Below, piece after piece: positions 10,801 through 18,904 of a DNA stretch of 49,399 bases (the first letter of the stretch is position 1; each line of letters starts with the position of its first letter). The position numbers and the translations under genes were made by a program. The notes beneath the pieces were generated by a model. The model saw nothing but the letters and a program-made list of their open reading frames with translations. It searched no databases and was not told the DNA's origin. Source of the DNA: Lutibacter sp. (GTDB lineage Bacteria > Bacteroidota > Bacteroidia > Flavobacteriales > Flavobacteriaceae); contig JAKIVA010000018.1 in the NCBI GenBank assembly GCA_021647265.1, positions 1 through 49,399 on the forward strand, written 5' to 3'.

Positions 10801-11029
10801 CAACAATTCCTTTTAAATTATCTTCAATTTTCAATACAATTCCTTCTTCTATTTCTTCAGGAGAAGCTCCTGGGTACGTTAAATTTATTGAAATTCTTTG
10901 AGTATCCGTTAGAGGAAAATATGAAGATTTCATAGATAAGGCACCAGCTAAACCAAAGCCTATAAAAGCGAGAATAAAAATATTTACAGCAACAGGAAAT
11001 TTTATAAAGTAAGATATAATTTTCTTCAT
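7850..11029 (-). CDS. RND-family efflux transporter permease (AcrB/HAE-like)
   Basis: This encodes 1059 aa, normal for RND pumps. It has a duplicated layout: TM1 near residues 8-30, a large periplasmic loop (SYFPLTDTQRISINLTYPGASPEEIEE), a TM2-6 block with GIPIAFFG and GILVDDGIVIGENI (the conserved intramembrane Asp pair), then TM7, a second loop and TM8-12 with GIIALIGIMVNDGLVLIEKF. It acts in the inner membrane and exports substrates by proton motive force. The adaptor lies 2 nt upstream and TolC overlaps downstream, forming a complete tripartite pump. Substrate cannot be told from sequence. Confidence 0.95.
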   Translation of the reverse strand: MKKIISYFIKFPVAVNIFILAFIGFGLAGALSMKSSYFPLTDTQRISINLTYPGASPEEIEEGIVLKIEDNLKGIVGIDRVTSVSRENSATINIETLKGKNIDVVLSDVKNAVDRVPSFPSGMEPPIIAKIETMRPTISFTISGDNIALATLKQYARTIENDIRSIDGISQINLSGFPDQEIEIAVRENDLLAYNLSFSEVAEAVSKTNLLISGGNIKTASEDYLIRARNKNYYGNELLNLVVRATPDGNIIRLKDIADVSDIWSEDPDRLFFNGKKSIEITINNTISEDLISSADNVKKYIEKFNQQQDNIQINISSDNSITLKQRSDLLLKNAAMGVLLVLFFLALFLNIRLAFWVAAGIPIAFFGMFIFASQLGVTINVLSLFGMIIVIGILVDDGIVIGENIYHHYEKGKTPIRAAIDGTLEVIPPIVSAILTTIIAFSTFFFLDGRMGDFFSEVSTIVILTLVVSLIEALIILPAHIAHSKALERKEKKRNKINAFFFNVNQVAEKGLFYFRDTIYTPFLRFFLKHKAFGFSIPITLLILSIGALGGGIVKTSFFPSVASDKVSITLKMPQGTNEIVTDSIISKIEKAAWEVNNEFSKKQTNNQQVIQNIIRRIGPGSANGSLTVNLLPGEARDFSSPEITNAIRNKVGKVYGIESLTFGSGGNFGGSPVAVALLGNNIKELKAAKNELKEILSKNPLLKDISDNDPAGIKEIQIKLKDKAYLLGLNLQTVMNQVRSGFFGLQTQRFQRGQDEIKVWVRYKKEDRSSIKNLDDMWITTPSNKRVPFSEIATYTIKRGDVVINHLSSKREIQITADMKSPDGSATDILDDIKSNIMPEISSKYPTVSAVYEGQNREMKKTTRSVKKVGLIILALIYIVIAFTFRSYDQPILLILLIPFSLIGIIWGHWIHGFSINILSWLGIIALIGIMVNDGLVLIEKFNSYLKEGIKYDEALILAATSRFRAIFLTSLTTVAGLAPLLLEKSRQAQFLKPMAISISYGIAIATVLTLVMLPLLLAVSNNIKVFIKWLKTGEKVTKEEVERAIVEQKSNNDELY

Positions 11030-11031
11030 TA

Positions 11032-12150
11032 TTATTTTTTATTTTCAATTGCAATTTTCACTAACATTCCAGAATGTGCCCCAGGAACAGGTTTTGAGAG
11101 TAATTGAGTTCCATTTTCTAAACCTTTTATTACAACGGTATTTCTATTCTCAAAAATCGGATTAACAGTCACTAAATTTAAAATAGAGTCTTTTACAATG
11201 AATAATTTTGAGTTTTCAATTAATAGATTTCTAGCAACTTCAAATGCATCATTTTCAGATTTGGCAAGCAGGGAAGCTTCTAAATATTGACCTTCTTTGA
11301 GGTCTTTTCCACGAACTTCTATAAATGCTTTAATTGTTTGTGTATCGGAATCTACTTTACCGTTAATTCTAACTACTTTTCCAACCCATTTTTTTGTTTT
11401 TTCTAAATCGTTTAACTCAACTTGTTTACCAATTTGTAATAAGTTTTTAAATTCAGATTTTATTGCAACTGCCATTTCATAAATAGAAGGGTCAATAAAT
11501 TCCCCTAATTTTTGTCCAACTCTTATTAAGGTACCCGGATTTACTAATGATTCAGTTAGTATACCATCAAAGGGTGCTTTTAACGTGTATTTATTGAATT
11601 TTATTTCTAAGTTTTTCACATTGTAATATGCCGTTGTAATACCACGACCAGAAATGAAAAATTTTTCTTTTTCTGAAGTTGTTTTAGGTAGTTTTTGTAA
11701 ATTTTTATTTAAATCAAAATTTTTAAGGTATTTCTGCCATTTATCATATTCAGAAGGATAATCTAATCTAATATCAGGCATAATTGCTGTAAGACTATTG
11801 AATAAATTACTTTTTTGAGCTTTTAAATTTGCATAAAATTCATCACTATTAATTTTAATAATAATTTCTCCCTTGCGAAATAATGTACCTTCTTTAAATT
11901 CTTTTGCTGTTTGTTCTAAGACGCCTTGAACTTCAGCATAAATATCAATTTTGTTTTTTGCAGTTAAATTACCCGAAGCAGTGATAATTAGAGGTATTGA
12001 TGTATTATTTACAGTTTTTGTGAAAACAGTTTTTACAACTTTTTCAACTCTAGGTTTAGGCTTTTTTTTATTATTTATTAAATATTTGGCAAATAGTATT
12101 GAAACTATTATAAGAACAACAGCTAAAATTATTGATATTATTTTTCTCAT
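11032..12150 (-). CDS. Efflux RND transporter periplasmic adaptor (membrane fusion protein)
   Basis: This encodes 372 aa. A single N-terminal membrane segment at residues ~4-24 anchors it in the inner membrane. The first lipoyl half-motif (ASGNLTAKNKIDIYAEVQGVL) and the second (KYTLKAPFDGILTESLVNPGTLIRVGQKLG) flank a short helical hairpin, followed by a beta-barrel domain. It links the RND permease to TolC. It sits 27 nt after marR and 2 nt before the permease. Confidence 0.93.
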   Translation of the reverse strand: MRKIISIILAVVLIIVSILFAKYLINNKKKPKPRVEKVVKTVFTKTVNNTSIPLIITASGNLTAKNKIDIYAEVQGVLEQTAKEFKEGTLFRKGEIIIKINSDEFYANLKAQKSNLFNSLTAIMPDIRLDYPSEYDKWQKYLKNFDLNKNLQKLPKTTSEKEKFFISGRGITTAYYNVKNLEIKFNKYTLKAPFDGILTESLVNPGTLIRVGQKLGEFIDPSIYEMAVAIKSEFKNLLQIGKQVELNDLEKTKKWVGKVVRINGKVDSDTQTIKAFIEVRGKDLKEGQYLEASLLAKSENDAFEVARNLLIENSKLFIVKDSILNLVTVNPIFENRNTVVIKGLENGTQLLSKPVPGAHSGMLVKIAIENKK

Positions 12151-12177
12151 CGTTTTTTAATTTGGTTAGGGGAGTAA

Positions 12178-12639
12178 CTATACCGTTTGTTTCTGAATGT
12201 TTTTTTGAATTTTTTTCATCACTTTAATAAATATTTTTTTTTCATTTTGAGTTACTCCTTCTTGAAGAACTTCAACACTTTTAAGCATAAGAGGTTTCAT
12301 TTTTAAGAATAATTGCTCACCCTTATTAGTAATATAAATAAAATTTTTACGAGAATCTTCTTTAGAAGGTTTTCTTGTTACTAAATTATTTTTTTCCAAC
12401 ACATTGATAAGTCGAGCTAATGAGGCTTTATTTCGGTTTGTTATAAAAGCAAGATCATTTTGAATAATTTCATTATTATCTTCGTGTAATATTTTTAACA
12501 CAATCCATTGTTCTTTAGTTACCTGAATGTTATTTTTGTGGAAAACATCAGAGATGTACATATTTATAACCTTATAAGTTTTTCCAATCCAAGGAGCCAA
12601 TGTTTTATTAAAATCAGATTCACTATCGCTAAAATTCAC
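12178..12639 (-). CDS. MarR-family transcriptional regulator
   Basis: This encodes 153 aa. The winged-helix core is clear: KEQWIVLKILHEDNNEIIQNDLAFITNRNKASLARLINVLEKNNLVTRKPSKEDSRKNFIYITNKGEQL, with the recognition helix near NKASLARLINVLEK and the DxR wing (KEDSRKN). It is the first gene of the efflux operon. A perfect 18-bp palindrome 41-58 nt upstream of its start is the likely binding site, so it probably represses itself and the pump until a ligand binds. Confidence 0.93.
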   Translation of the reverse strand: MNFSDSESDFNKTLAPWIGKTYKVINMYISDVFHKNNIQVTKEQWIVLKILHEDNNEIIQNDLAFITNRNKASLARLINVLEKNNLVTRKPSKEDSRKNFIYITNKGEQLFLKMKPLMLKSVEVLQEGVTQNEKKIFIKVMKKIQKNIQKQTV

Positions 12640-12679
12640 AATATTAAAATTTCGGGTGAAGATATAGAAATTAACTAAT

Positions 12680-12697
12680 TAGTTGCATATGCAACTA
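12680..12697. promoter_or_regulatory. Palindromic operator of the marR-efflux operon
   Basis: TAGTTGCATATGCAACTA is a perfect 18-bp palindrome, centred about 50 nt before the marR start. Size, symmetry and position suit a MarR dimer. No other palindrome of this quality lies in this intergenic region apart from the terminator of the neighbouring gene. Confidence 0.75.
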
Positions 12698-12721
12698 TGT
12701 TAATATTTTTATAAATTATAC

Positions 12722-12760
12722 AAAAAAAAGAGACTGTTAGGGGTTACAGTCTCTTTTTTT
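12722..12760 (-). terminator. Terminator after the LRR gene
   Basis: Stem AGAGACTGT (12729-12737) pairs with ACAGTCTCT (12746-12754) around an 8-nt loop. It is flanked by A and T runs, so it could work in either direction. It lies downstream of the LRR gene on the minus strand. Confidence 0.85.
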
Positions 12761-12788
12761 GGGGATGATTTAATTATTCAGACAATTA

Positions 12789-13643
12789 TTATTGGGGATT
12801 TATACTACTTTGTGTTATAGGTTTTGCTAAAATTTCAATTTCTTTAGGATTGTTATTGAATCCAATATTTACAAGTTTTGGTAAATTTTTAATAGATGTA
12901 TTAATGGTGCCAACAAATCTATTATTATTTAAAAGTAGGGTTTCAAGTTCTGAGAGGTTGCTTAATTCATTTGGAACTTCTCCTTCAAATAAATTATTAG
13001 CTAAAGAAAGTTCTTTTAGGTCACTTAAAGTTCCTATTTGAGAAGGGATGGCGCCATACATTGAATTATCAAATAAACTCAACGTTTTTAAATTTCTCAT
13101 ATTTTTGATACTTTCTGAAATTGTACCTGTAAATCTATTGCTACTTAGTTGTAGCACTTCAAGATTTTGTAAATTATAAATTGAAATTGGTAAATTACCA
13201 GTTATTAAATTATTAAACAATTCTAACTTTTTCAAATTAACCAATTCTCCTATGTTTGAAGGTAGCTCACCTTCTAATTGATTCATAAACAATTGAATGG
13301 TTTCTAAAGATTTAATTGAAGTAATTTCAGAAGGGATGGTTCCACTTAATCTATTAAATCCTAAATTTAAAGATTTTAAGGACTTTAAATGGGCTATCGT
13401 TGAAGGGATTATACCGTCTAAATTATTCATACTTAAGTTAACCTCAGTAACAGTATTATTTTCAATAGTTACTCCATACCAAGTTTGAACATCTTTGTTT
13501 AAATCCCAAGTCGTATTCCAATTAATACCATCGGTTGATTTATACAAATCAATTAAAGCATTTTTTTCTAAACTTGAAATTTGAGAATACGAAAGAGGTA
13601 CGATTGTTAATAAAAACAAAATAAGTGAGGCTATTTTTTTCAT
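12789..13643 (-). CDS. Secreted leucine-rich-repeat protein
   Basis: This encodes 284 aa. The signal peptide is MKKIASLILFLLTIVPLSYS. After a short cap (LIDLYKSTDGINW...TWYGVTIENNTVTEVNLS), which is the usual start of bacterial plant-type LRR proteins, there are about eight tandem 24-residue repeats of the form LxxLxLxxNxLxGxIPxxI, such as LKSLNLGFNRLSGTIPSEI. It is probably exported to the periplasm or cell surface and binds proteins or glycans. No C-terminal sorting domain is visible. It is a single gene with its own terminator. Confidence 0.88.
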   Translation of the reverse strand: MKKIASLILFLLTIVPLSYSQISSLEKNALIDLYKSTDGINWNTTWDLNKDVQTWYGVTIENNTVTEVNLSMNNLDGIIPSTIAHLKSLKSLNLGFNRLSGTIPSEITSIKSLETIQLFMNQLEGELPSNIGELVNLKKLELFNNLITGNLPISIYNLQNLEVLQLSSNRFTGTISESIKNMRNLKTLSLFDNSMYGAIPSQIGTLSDLKELSLANNLFEGEVPNELSNLSELETLLLNNNRFVGTINTSIKNLPKLVNIGFNNNPKEIEILAKPITQSSINPQ

Positions 13644-13847
13644 GATACTAGGGGACTTAGGGGTTATATTCTTTGTAATCTTATGCTAATGTATATATTT
13701 ATTTTGAAACTACCAAATAAAACGTGCCATTTATTATATTTTTCATACCATTTATTTATAAAAACGTGATTTTAGTTTCTTTGAGGTAAATCTATAAAAG
13801 TTATAATATTGTGATTAAACGTTTAAATTTAACATTAAAAATTATCA

Positions 13848-13855
13848 TATATTTG
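13848..13855 (+). promoter_or_regulatory. Candidate -7 element of the bshB1 promoter
   Basis: TATATTTG matches the Bacteroidota -7 consensus TAnnTTTG, 20 nt before the bshB1 start. No good -33 TTG is visible, so this is a weak call. Confidence 0.4.
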
Positions 13856-13874
13856 TTTATTAAATGTAAAAAAT

Positions 13875-14591
13875 ATGAAGTTAGATATATTGGCAATAGG
13901 TGCACACCCTGATGATGTTGAGTTGGGTTGTGGAGCAACCGTAGCTAAAGAAATTTCTTTGGGTAAAAAAGTTGGAGTTTTAGATTTAACTAGAGGTGAA
14001 TTAGGGACAAGAGGTTCTTCCGAAATAAGAAAAAAAGAAGCAACCAAAGCAGCGAAAATTTTAGGTGTTACAATAAGGGAAAATTTAGCTTTTGCAGATG
14101 GTTTTTTTCAAAATGATAAAGAACATCAGCTTGAAGTTATTAAAATTATTAGAAAATATAAACCAACTATAGTATTGTGTAATGCTGTTGATGATAGGCA
14201 TATTGATCATCCAAAAGGTAGTAAATTAGTGTCTGATGCTTGTTTTTTATCAGGTTTGATGAAGATAGAAACCTTTCTTGAAGGTCAAAAACAGGAAGTT
14301 TGGAGACCAAAACAGGTTTACCATTATATACAGTGGAAAAATATAGAACCCGATTTTGTGGTAGATGTTTCAGAGTTCATTGAAACCAAAATGGATGCTG
14401 TAAAAGCTTATGACTCTCAATTTTACAATCCAGCCAGTAAAGAGCCAAGTTCTCCTATTTCTAGCAAAAACTTTTTAGATAGTGTATTGTATAGAGCGCA
14501 AGACTTGGGAAGATTGGTAGGGGTTAACTATGCAGAAGGCTTCACAGCAGAGCGTTATGTAACCATAAAATCTTTAGATAATTTAATATAA
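13875..14591 (+). CDS. bshB1: Bacillithiol biosynthesis deacetylase BshB1
   Basis: This encodes 238 aa of the PIG-L/LmbE metal-dependent deacetylase family. The zinc motif AHPDD lies at residues 10-14 (His11, Asp13, Asp14), with the distal metal/catalytic segment NAVDDRHIDHPKGSKL. The run TRGELGTRGSSEIRKKEATKAA is characteristic of BshB1. It removes acetate from GlcNAc-malate, the second step of bacillithiol synthesis. It is monocistronic here; the other bsh genes are not in the window. Confidence 0.93.
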   Translation: MKLDILAIGAHPDDVELGCGATVAKEISLGKKVGVLDLTRGELGTRGSSEIRKKEATKAAKILGVTIRENLAFADGFFQNDKEHQLEVIKIIRKYKPTIVLCNAVDDRHIDHPKGSKLVSDACFLSGLMKIETFLEGQKQEVWRPKQVYHYIQWKNIEPDFVVDVSEFIETKMDAVKAYDSQFYNPASKEPSSPISSKNFLDSVLYRAQDLGRLVGVNYAEGFTAERYVTIKSLDNLI

Positions 14592-14597
14592 AAAATG

Positions 14598-14628
14598 TTT
14601 GTAAAAAAACAGAAATGTTATACATTTG
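14598..14628 (+). promoter_or_regulatory. Promoter of tRNA-His
   Basis: TTTG (14598-14601) and TACATTTG (14621-14628) are separated by 19 nt, a textbook Bacteroidota sigma-A promoter. The tRNA begins 16 nt further on. Confidence 0.8.
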
Positions 14629-14643
14629 CATCCTCAAATAAAT

Positions 14644-14718
14644 GGTGATTGTAGCTCAGCTGGTTAGAGCGCCGGATTGTGGTTCCGGAGGTCGCCGGTT
14701 CGAAACCGGTCTTTCACC
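14644..14718 (+). tRNA. tRNA-His(GTG)
   Basis: The cloverleaf is readable: extra 5' G (G-1) at 14644, acceptor GTGATTG at 14645-14651, T8A9, D-arm GCTC...GAGC, anticodon arm CCGGA-TTGTGGT-TCCGG with anticodon GTG, T-arm GCCGG-TTCGAAA-CCGGT and discriminator C73. G-1 and C73 are tRNA-His identity marks. CCA is not fully encoded. In my reading the acceptor stem has two T-T oppositions (positions 5-68 and 6-67). Confidence 0.95.
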
Positions 14719-14725
14719 CAAAATT

Positions 14726-14752
14726 AAAGGTCTGTTGTTCAGACCTTTTTTT
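14726..14752 (+). terminator. Terminator after tRNA-His
   Basis: Stem AAAGGTCTG (14726-14734) pairs with CAGACCTTT (14740-14748) around a 5-nt loop, followed by T residues. Confidence 0.85.
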
Positions 14753-14888
14753 GTATCCTGAATCCTTAGATTAAACTTATAGAGATTAAAGTAACTTGTG
14801 ATTTTATACTTTTATTTTAAGAAATTATTATGTTTAATTTAAATATATTTTAATAGTTTTATGCAATAAAATAATTTAATAAAAACGA

Positions 14889-15572
14889 ATGAAAAATCTA
14901 GTATATATTTTAACTTTTATTGTTACAACCTCTGTAACAGCACAGTCTACAAATTCAATAACAGTAGAAAAACAAAAATTAAAGCAAGCATTAGCTTATG
15001 GTGATAATATGGTTGCAGCAACTTCAATGTATGCTATTATTAATTTGGAAGGATCGCAAAGTACTTATAAAGATAGTTTAGCATATTTGTATTTTAGAGA
15101 GAGAAATTATTCATCTTGTTTTTTGGTACTTAATGATGTTTTAAAAAACAAACCAAACAATATAGATTTATTGAAAATGCAGGCTGTTTCATTAGAGTCT
15201 TTAGGAGCTTTTGGTAAGTCTATTGAAGTTTATAAAACATTGCTAACAAAAACCGAGGATAATTATTTTGCCTATAAGTTGGCAGGTTTACAATATGCTA
15301 TTAATAAGTTTGAAGAAGCGTATACCTCTATAAAAAAGGCTGATCAATTACCAGACAATGCATCAATACAAATTACTTTCCAAGTAAATAAAAATTACAG
15401 TCAGGATATTAATTTAAAAGCTTCTATTGCATATTTGCAAGGTATTATTGAATTAAGTTTAGAAAAGAATAATGATGCAAAACTCAGTTTTGAACGTGCT
15501 GTAAAATTATTTCCAAATTTTGTTTTGGCAAAAGGAAAGTTAGAATTTTTGAATACAAAGGGAAAACAATAA
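14889..15572 (+). CDS. Tetratricopeptide-repeat protein, exported
   Basis: This encodes 227 aa with an N-terminal signal peptide (MKNLVYILTFIVTTSVTAQ). The remainder is helical with several TPR-like units, for example YLYFRERNYSSCFLVLNDVLKNKPNN, LESLGAFGKSIEVYKTLL and LSLEKNNDAKLSFERAVKLFPNF. It is probably a periplasmic scaffold or lipoprotein-like partner. I recognise no specific family name. It is monocistronic. Confidence 0.82.
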   Translation: MKNLVYILTFIVTTSVTAQSTNSITVEKQKLKQALAYGDNMVAATSMYAIINLEGSQSTYKDSLAYLYFRERNYSSCFLVLNDVLKNKPNNIDLLKMQAVSLESLGAFGKSIEVYKTLLTKTEDNYFAYKLAGLQYAINKFEEAYTSIKKADQLPDNASIQITFQVNKNYSQDINLKASIAYLQGIIELSLEKNNDAKLSFERAVKLFPNFVLAKGKLEFLNTKGKQ

Positions 15573-15756
15573 GACTGCTTTTGATGAGATTTCCACGTCA
15601 TTGAGAAGCTTTGGGCTGTTGTTTAAGACAGGCTGAAGTGAAGCAATCTTATGAGGGGTAACTAAAATTCCACAAATTACTTCAGCTTTTTTAAAACTCA
15701 GCAATGTTGTTTGAAATTATCACGTTGCTAATGCTGATTCTAATGATCAGAGAACA
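15573..15756. other. Intergenic region with no gene
   Basis: This lies between the TPR gene and the structured repeat at 15757. It holds repeat-like DNA (for example around 15600-15660) but no convincing ORF. Confidence 0.5.
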
Positions 15757-15838
15757 GCGTTAGGGATGGTAGAGGTATCCTTTTTATGTGTTTACATAAA
15801 AAGATATAACGAACAGCCCATCCCGAAGGGAACGCCCA
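15757..15838 (+). repeat. Structured intergenic repeat, copy A (candidate RNA element)
   Basis: Nested helices are visible: GCGTT (15757-15761) with AACGC (15831-15835), GGGATGG (15763-15769) with CCATCCC (15818-15824), and a central hairpin CTTTTTATGT/ACATAAAAAG (15780-15803, 4-nt loop). A related copy lies at 29573-29687 on the other strand. This type of element is frequent between flavobacterial genes. It may correspond to a described structured RNA class such as Flavo-1, which I cannot confirm. Confidence 0.6.
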
Positions 15839-15863
15839 AAAAACAAATAAGGGTCATAATACA

Positions 15864-18647
15864 TTAAAGCAGTTTTTGAGCTAAATAAGAAGCTGTATAG
15901 GAATTTTTACATTTTATAAGCTCTTCAGGCGTACCTTGAAAAATAAGTTCACCACCTAGTTTTCCACCTTCTTTTCCTAAATCAATAATATAGTCGGCAC
16001 ATTTAATTAACTCAATGTTGTGTTCAATAACTACAATCGAATGTCCGTTTTTAATTAAGGCTTGGAAGGAATTTAATAGTTTTTTAATATCGTGAAAATG
16101 AAGTCCGGTAGTTGGTTCATCAAAAATAAATAGTGATTTACTTTGTCTTGTTCCTTTTACCAAAAATGAAGCTAATTTTATACGTTGAGCTTCACCACCT
16201 GATAAGGTAGAAGATGATTGCCCCAGAGTAACATAACCCAAACCTACATCTTGTAATGGTTGTAATTTTTTTATAATTTTGGTTTCATTATGTTCAAAGA
16301 AAAAAGCAATGGCATCATCAATAGTACTATTTAAAATGTCATTTATAGATTTATTATGAAATTTAACTTCTAAAATCTCTTTTTTGAATCGTTTTCCTTT
16401 ACAAGTTTCACATTCTAAATGCACATCGGCCATAAACTGCATTTCAATAGTAACTTCACCTTCACCTTTACAAGTTTCACATCGTCCACCTTCTACATTG
16501 AATGAAAAATGTTTTGGTTGATAGTTTCTTATTTTAGAGAGTTTTTCTGAAGCAAATAGCGCTCTAATATCATCGTAAGCTTTAATGTAAGTAACGGGGT
16601 TTGACCTACTTGAGCGTCCAATAGGATTTTGGTTTATAAATTCAATATGTTCAATTTTAGTATAATCACCTTTGATTTCAGTGAATTGCCCTACTTTTTC
16701 TCCATAGCCTCCAATTTTTTTCTGTATTGCTGGGTATAGAATTTTGCTGACTAAGGTACTTTTTCCACTTCCTGATACGCCGGTAACTACCGTTAAATTA
16801 TTCAAAGGGAAAATTACATTGAAATTTTTTAAATTGTTTTCACGTGCTCCTACAATTTCAATATTTTTGTTAAATTTTCTTCGTTGTTTAGGGATTTCAA
16901 TTTGTAATTTATTATTTAAATATTGTGCTGTTAGTGATGTTGATTGTAATATTTGTTGAAATGTTCCTTCCGCAACAATTTCACCACCAAAAGTACCTGC
17001 TTCTGGACCAATATCAATAATAATATCAGCAGCTTTCATAATGTCTTCATCGTGTTCAACTACAATTACCGTATTTCCTAAATCTCGCAAGTTTTTTAAT
17101 ACTTTAATTAACCGTTCAGTGTCTTTTGGGTGTAAACCAATACTTGGTTCATCTAAAATATACATAGAACCAACTAAACTACTTCCTAACGATGTTGCTA
17201 AATTAATTCGTTGGCTTTCGCCACCGGATAAGGTGTTAGAAGTTCTGTTCAAAGTTAGATAACTTAAACCTACATCATTTAAAAACTGTAGTCTATTATT
17301 AATTTCAACAAGCAATCGTTTTGCAATTTTTTGTTCATTTTTGGTTAGTTGTATCTTTTTAAAAAAATCAATTAGTTCATTAAGTGGTAAGTCTACTAAA
17401 TCACTTATATTTTTATTGCTAATTTTAATATAATTAGTCTCTTTTTTAAGTCTTTTCCCATTACAGGTTGTACATTTTGTTTTACCCCGATAGCGTGAAA
17501 GCATAACTCTATACTGAATTTTATAGCTTTTTCTTTCTAAATGTTTGAAAAAAGAATGTAACCCTTCAAATGAATTATTTCCATTCCAAACTAATTGTTT
17601 TTGCTTATTTGTAAGTTCAAACCACGGTTTATGGATAGGAATGTCAAAATGGTAAGCATTGGATATAAGATTGTCTTTGTACTCCTTAAAAGAGTCTGAT
17701 TTCCAAGGTAGAATAGCATCTTGGTAAATAGATAATGAGGTATTAGGAATTACCAAACTTTCATCAATTCCAATAATATTACCGTAGCCTTCACACGTTG
17801 GGCAGGCTCCATACGGATTATTGAAGCTAAATAAATGTGTATTTGGTTCTAAAAATTGAATACCATCTAATTCAAAATTATTATTAAATGAAACTTGTTT
17901 ATGACTTTTGGCATCTTCAATAATGCATGCGCCTTTTCCTTCAAAAAAAGCAGTTTGTATAGCATCACCCAATCTGTTAAAAAAGTCTTCATTGTTTTTT
18001 ACAATAATTCTATCAATAACTAAATAAAAATTGTGTTCAATTTCGGTAGTTACCTCTTCAATTCTAAGAATTTTTTCTTTGTATTTTATTCTTGAATACC
18101 CTTGTTGTGCTAATATTTTTAGTGTTTGAAGTACATTTCTTTCTTGGGGGATATGAACAGGTGATAGTAACAACAATTTCGTATTTATTTCCAGTGTTTT
18201 TATGTAATTAAGCACATCAGAAACAGTCTGTTTTTTGACTTCATTTCCTGAGATAGGAGAATACGTTTTGCCTATTCTAGCAAATAGCAGTTTTAAATAA
18301 TCGTATATTTCTGTTGAAGTACCAACCGTTGAACGAGGATTGGTTGAATTGACCTTTTGTTCAATAGCAATGGCTGGTGCAATTCCTTTAATGTAATCAA
18401 CTTTTGGTTTATGGAGCTTTCCTAAAAACTGTCGGGCATATGACGACAAGCTTTCTACATATCTACGCTGCCCTTCGGCAAACAAGGTGTCAAATGCTAA
18501 ACTAGATTTTCCAGAGCCAGAAAGACCTGTAATTACTACTAATTTATTTCTTGGAATTGCAACATCAATATTTTTTAGATTATGAAGTTTGGCTCCTTTA
18601 ATAAGTATATATTCTTTTGAATTTAGTGTTGCTATGTTTTTGGTCAT
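15864..18647 (-). CDS. uvrA: Excinuclease ABC subunit A
   Basis: This encodes 927 aa. It is the damage-recognition ATPase of nucleotide excision repair and works with UvrB. There are two ABC modules: Walker A GLSGSGKSSL at residues 41-50 and GVSGSGKSTL near 621-630, with signatures LSGGESQRI and LSGGEAQRI. Zinc-binding Cys pairs are visible at 282/285 with 392/395, and at 723/726 with 746/749. The length is typical. It is monocistronic. A 3' relic of uvrB lies at the far end of the window and is unrelated in position. Confidence 0.97.
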   Translation of the reverse strand: MTKNIATLNSKEYILIKGAKLHNLKNIDVAIPRNKLVVITGLSGSGKSSLAFDTLFAEGQRRYVESLSSYARQFLGKLHKPKVDYIKGIAPAIAIEQKVNSTNPRSTVGTSTEIYDYLKLLFARIGKTYSPISGNEVKKQTVSDVLNYIKTLEINTKLLLLSPVHIPQERNVLQTLKILAQQGYSRIKYKEKILRIEEVTTEIEHNFYLVIDRIIVKNNEDFFNRLGDAIQTAFFEGKGACIIEDAKSHKQVSFNNNFELDGIQFLEPNTHLFSFNNPYGACPTCEGYGNIIGIDESLVIPNTSLSIYQDAILPWKSDSFKEYKDNLISNAYHFDIPIHKPWFELTNKQKQLVWNGNNSFEGLHSFFKHLERKSYKIQYRVMLSRYRGKTKCTTCNGKRLKKETNYIKISNKNISDLVDLPLNELIDFFKKIQLTKNEQKIAKRLLVEINNRLQFLNDVGLSYLTLNRTSNTLSGGESQRINLATSLGSSLVGSMYILDEPSIGLHPKDTERLIKVLKNLRDLGNTVIVVEHDEDIMKAADIIIDIGPEAGTFGGEIVAEGTFQQILQSTSLTAQYLNNKLQIEIPKQRRKFNKNIEIVGARENNLKNFNVIFPLNNLTVVTGVSGSGKSTLVSKILYPAIQKKIGGYGEKVGQFTEIKGDYTKIEHIEFINQNPIGRSSRSNPVTYIKAYDDIRALFASEKLSKIRNYQPKHFSFNVEGGRCETCKGEGEVTIEMQFMADVHLECETCKGKRFKKEILEVKFHNKSINDILNSTIDDAIAFFFEHNETKIIKKLQPLQDVGLGYVTLGQSSSTLSGGEAQRIKLASFLVKGTRQSKSLFIFDEPTTGLHFHDIKKLLNSFQALIKNGHSIVVIEHNIELIKCADYIIDLGKEGGKLGGELIFQGTPEELIKCKNSYTASYLAQKLL

Positions 18648-18795
18648 TTTCCTTTAAAAAATAGGATAAATGCAAATGTAATCACAAAATTTTAAAATTT
18701 AAGTATGGGTTGTAGGTAATTATTAAAAATCATAGACGCTGTAACATAATTAATTTGAAAATTAGTGTACTAAAATTTGTAATTTTAAAAAAAAC

Positions 18796-18813
18796 ATCTC
18801 ATATTTGTGAGAT
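18796..18813. promoter_or_regulatory. Hairpin in the uvrA / sigma-factor intergenic region
   Basis: ATCTCA (18796-18801) and TGAGAT (18808-18813) flank a 6-nt loop, about 90 nt before the sigma-factor start. It may be an operator or leader hairpin; function is unknown. The uvrA and sigma genes are divergent here. Confidence 0.3.
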
Positions 18814-18904
18814 ATTATACCCAAAACAAAGCCTATAAAACACAATTACTTTTTATAAGATTTATAAATACAACAAAAATTTAACCCCTAAACGTATTTA
18901 ATAT

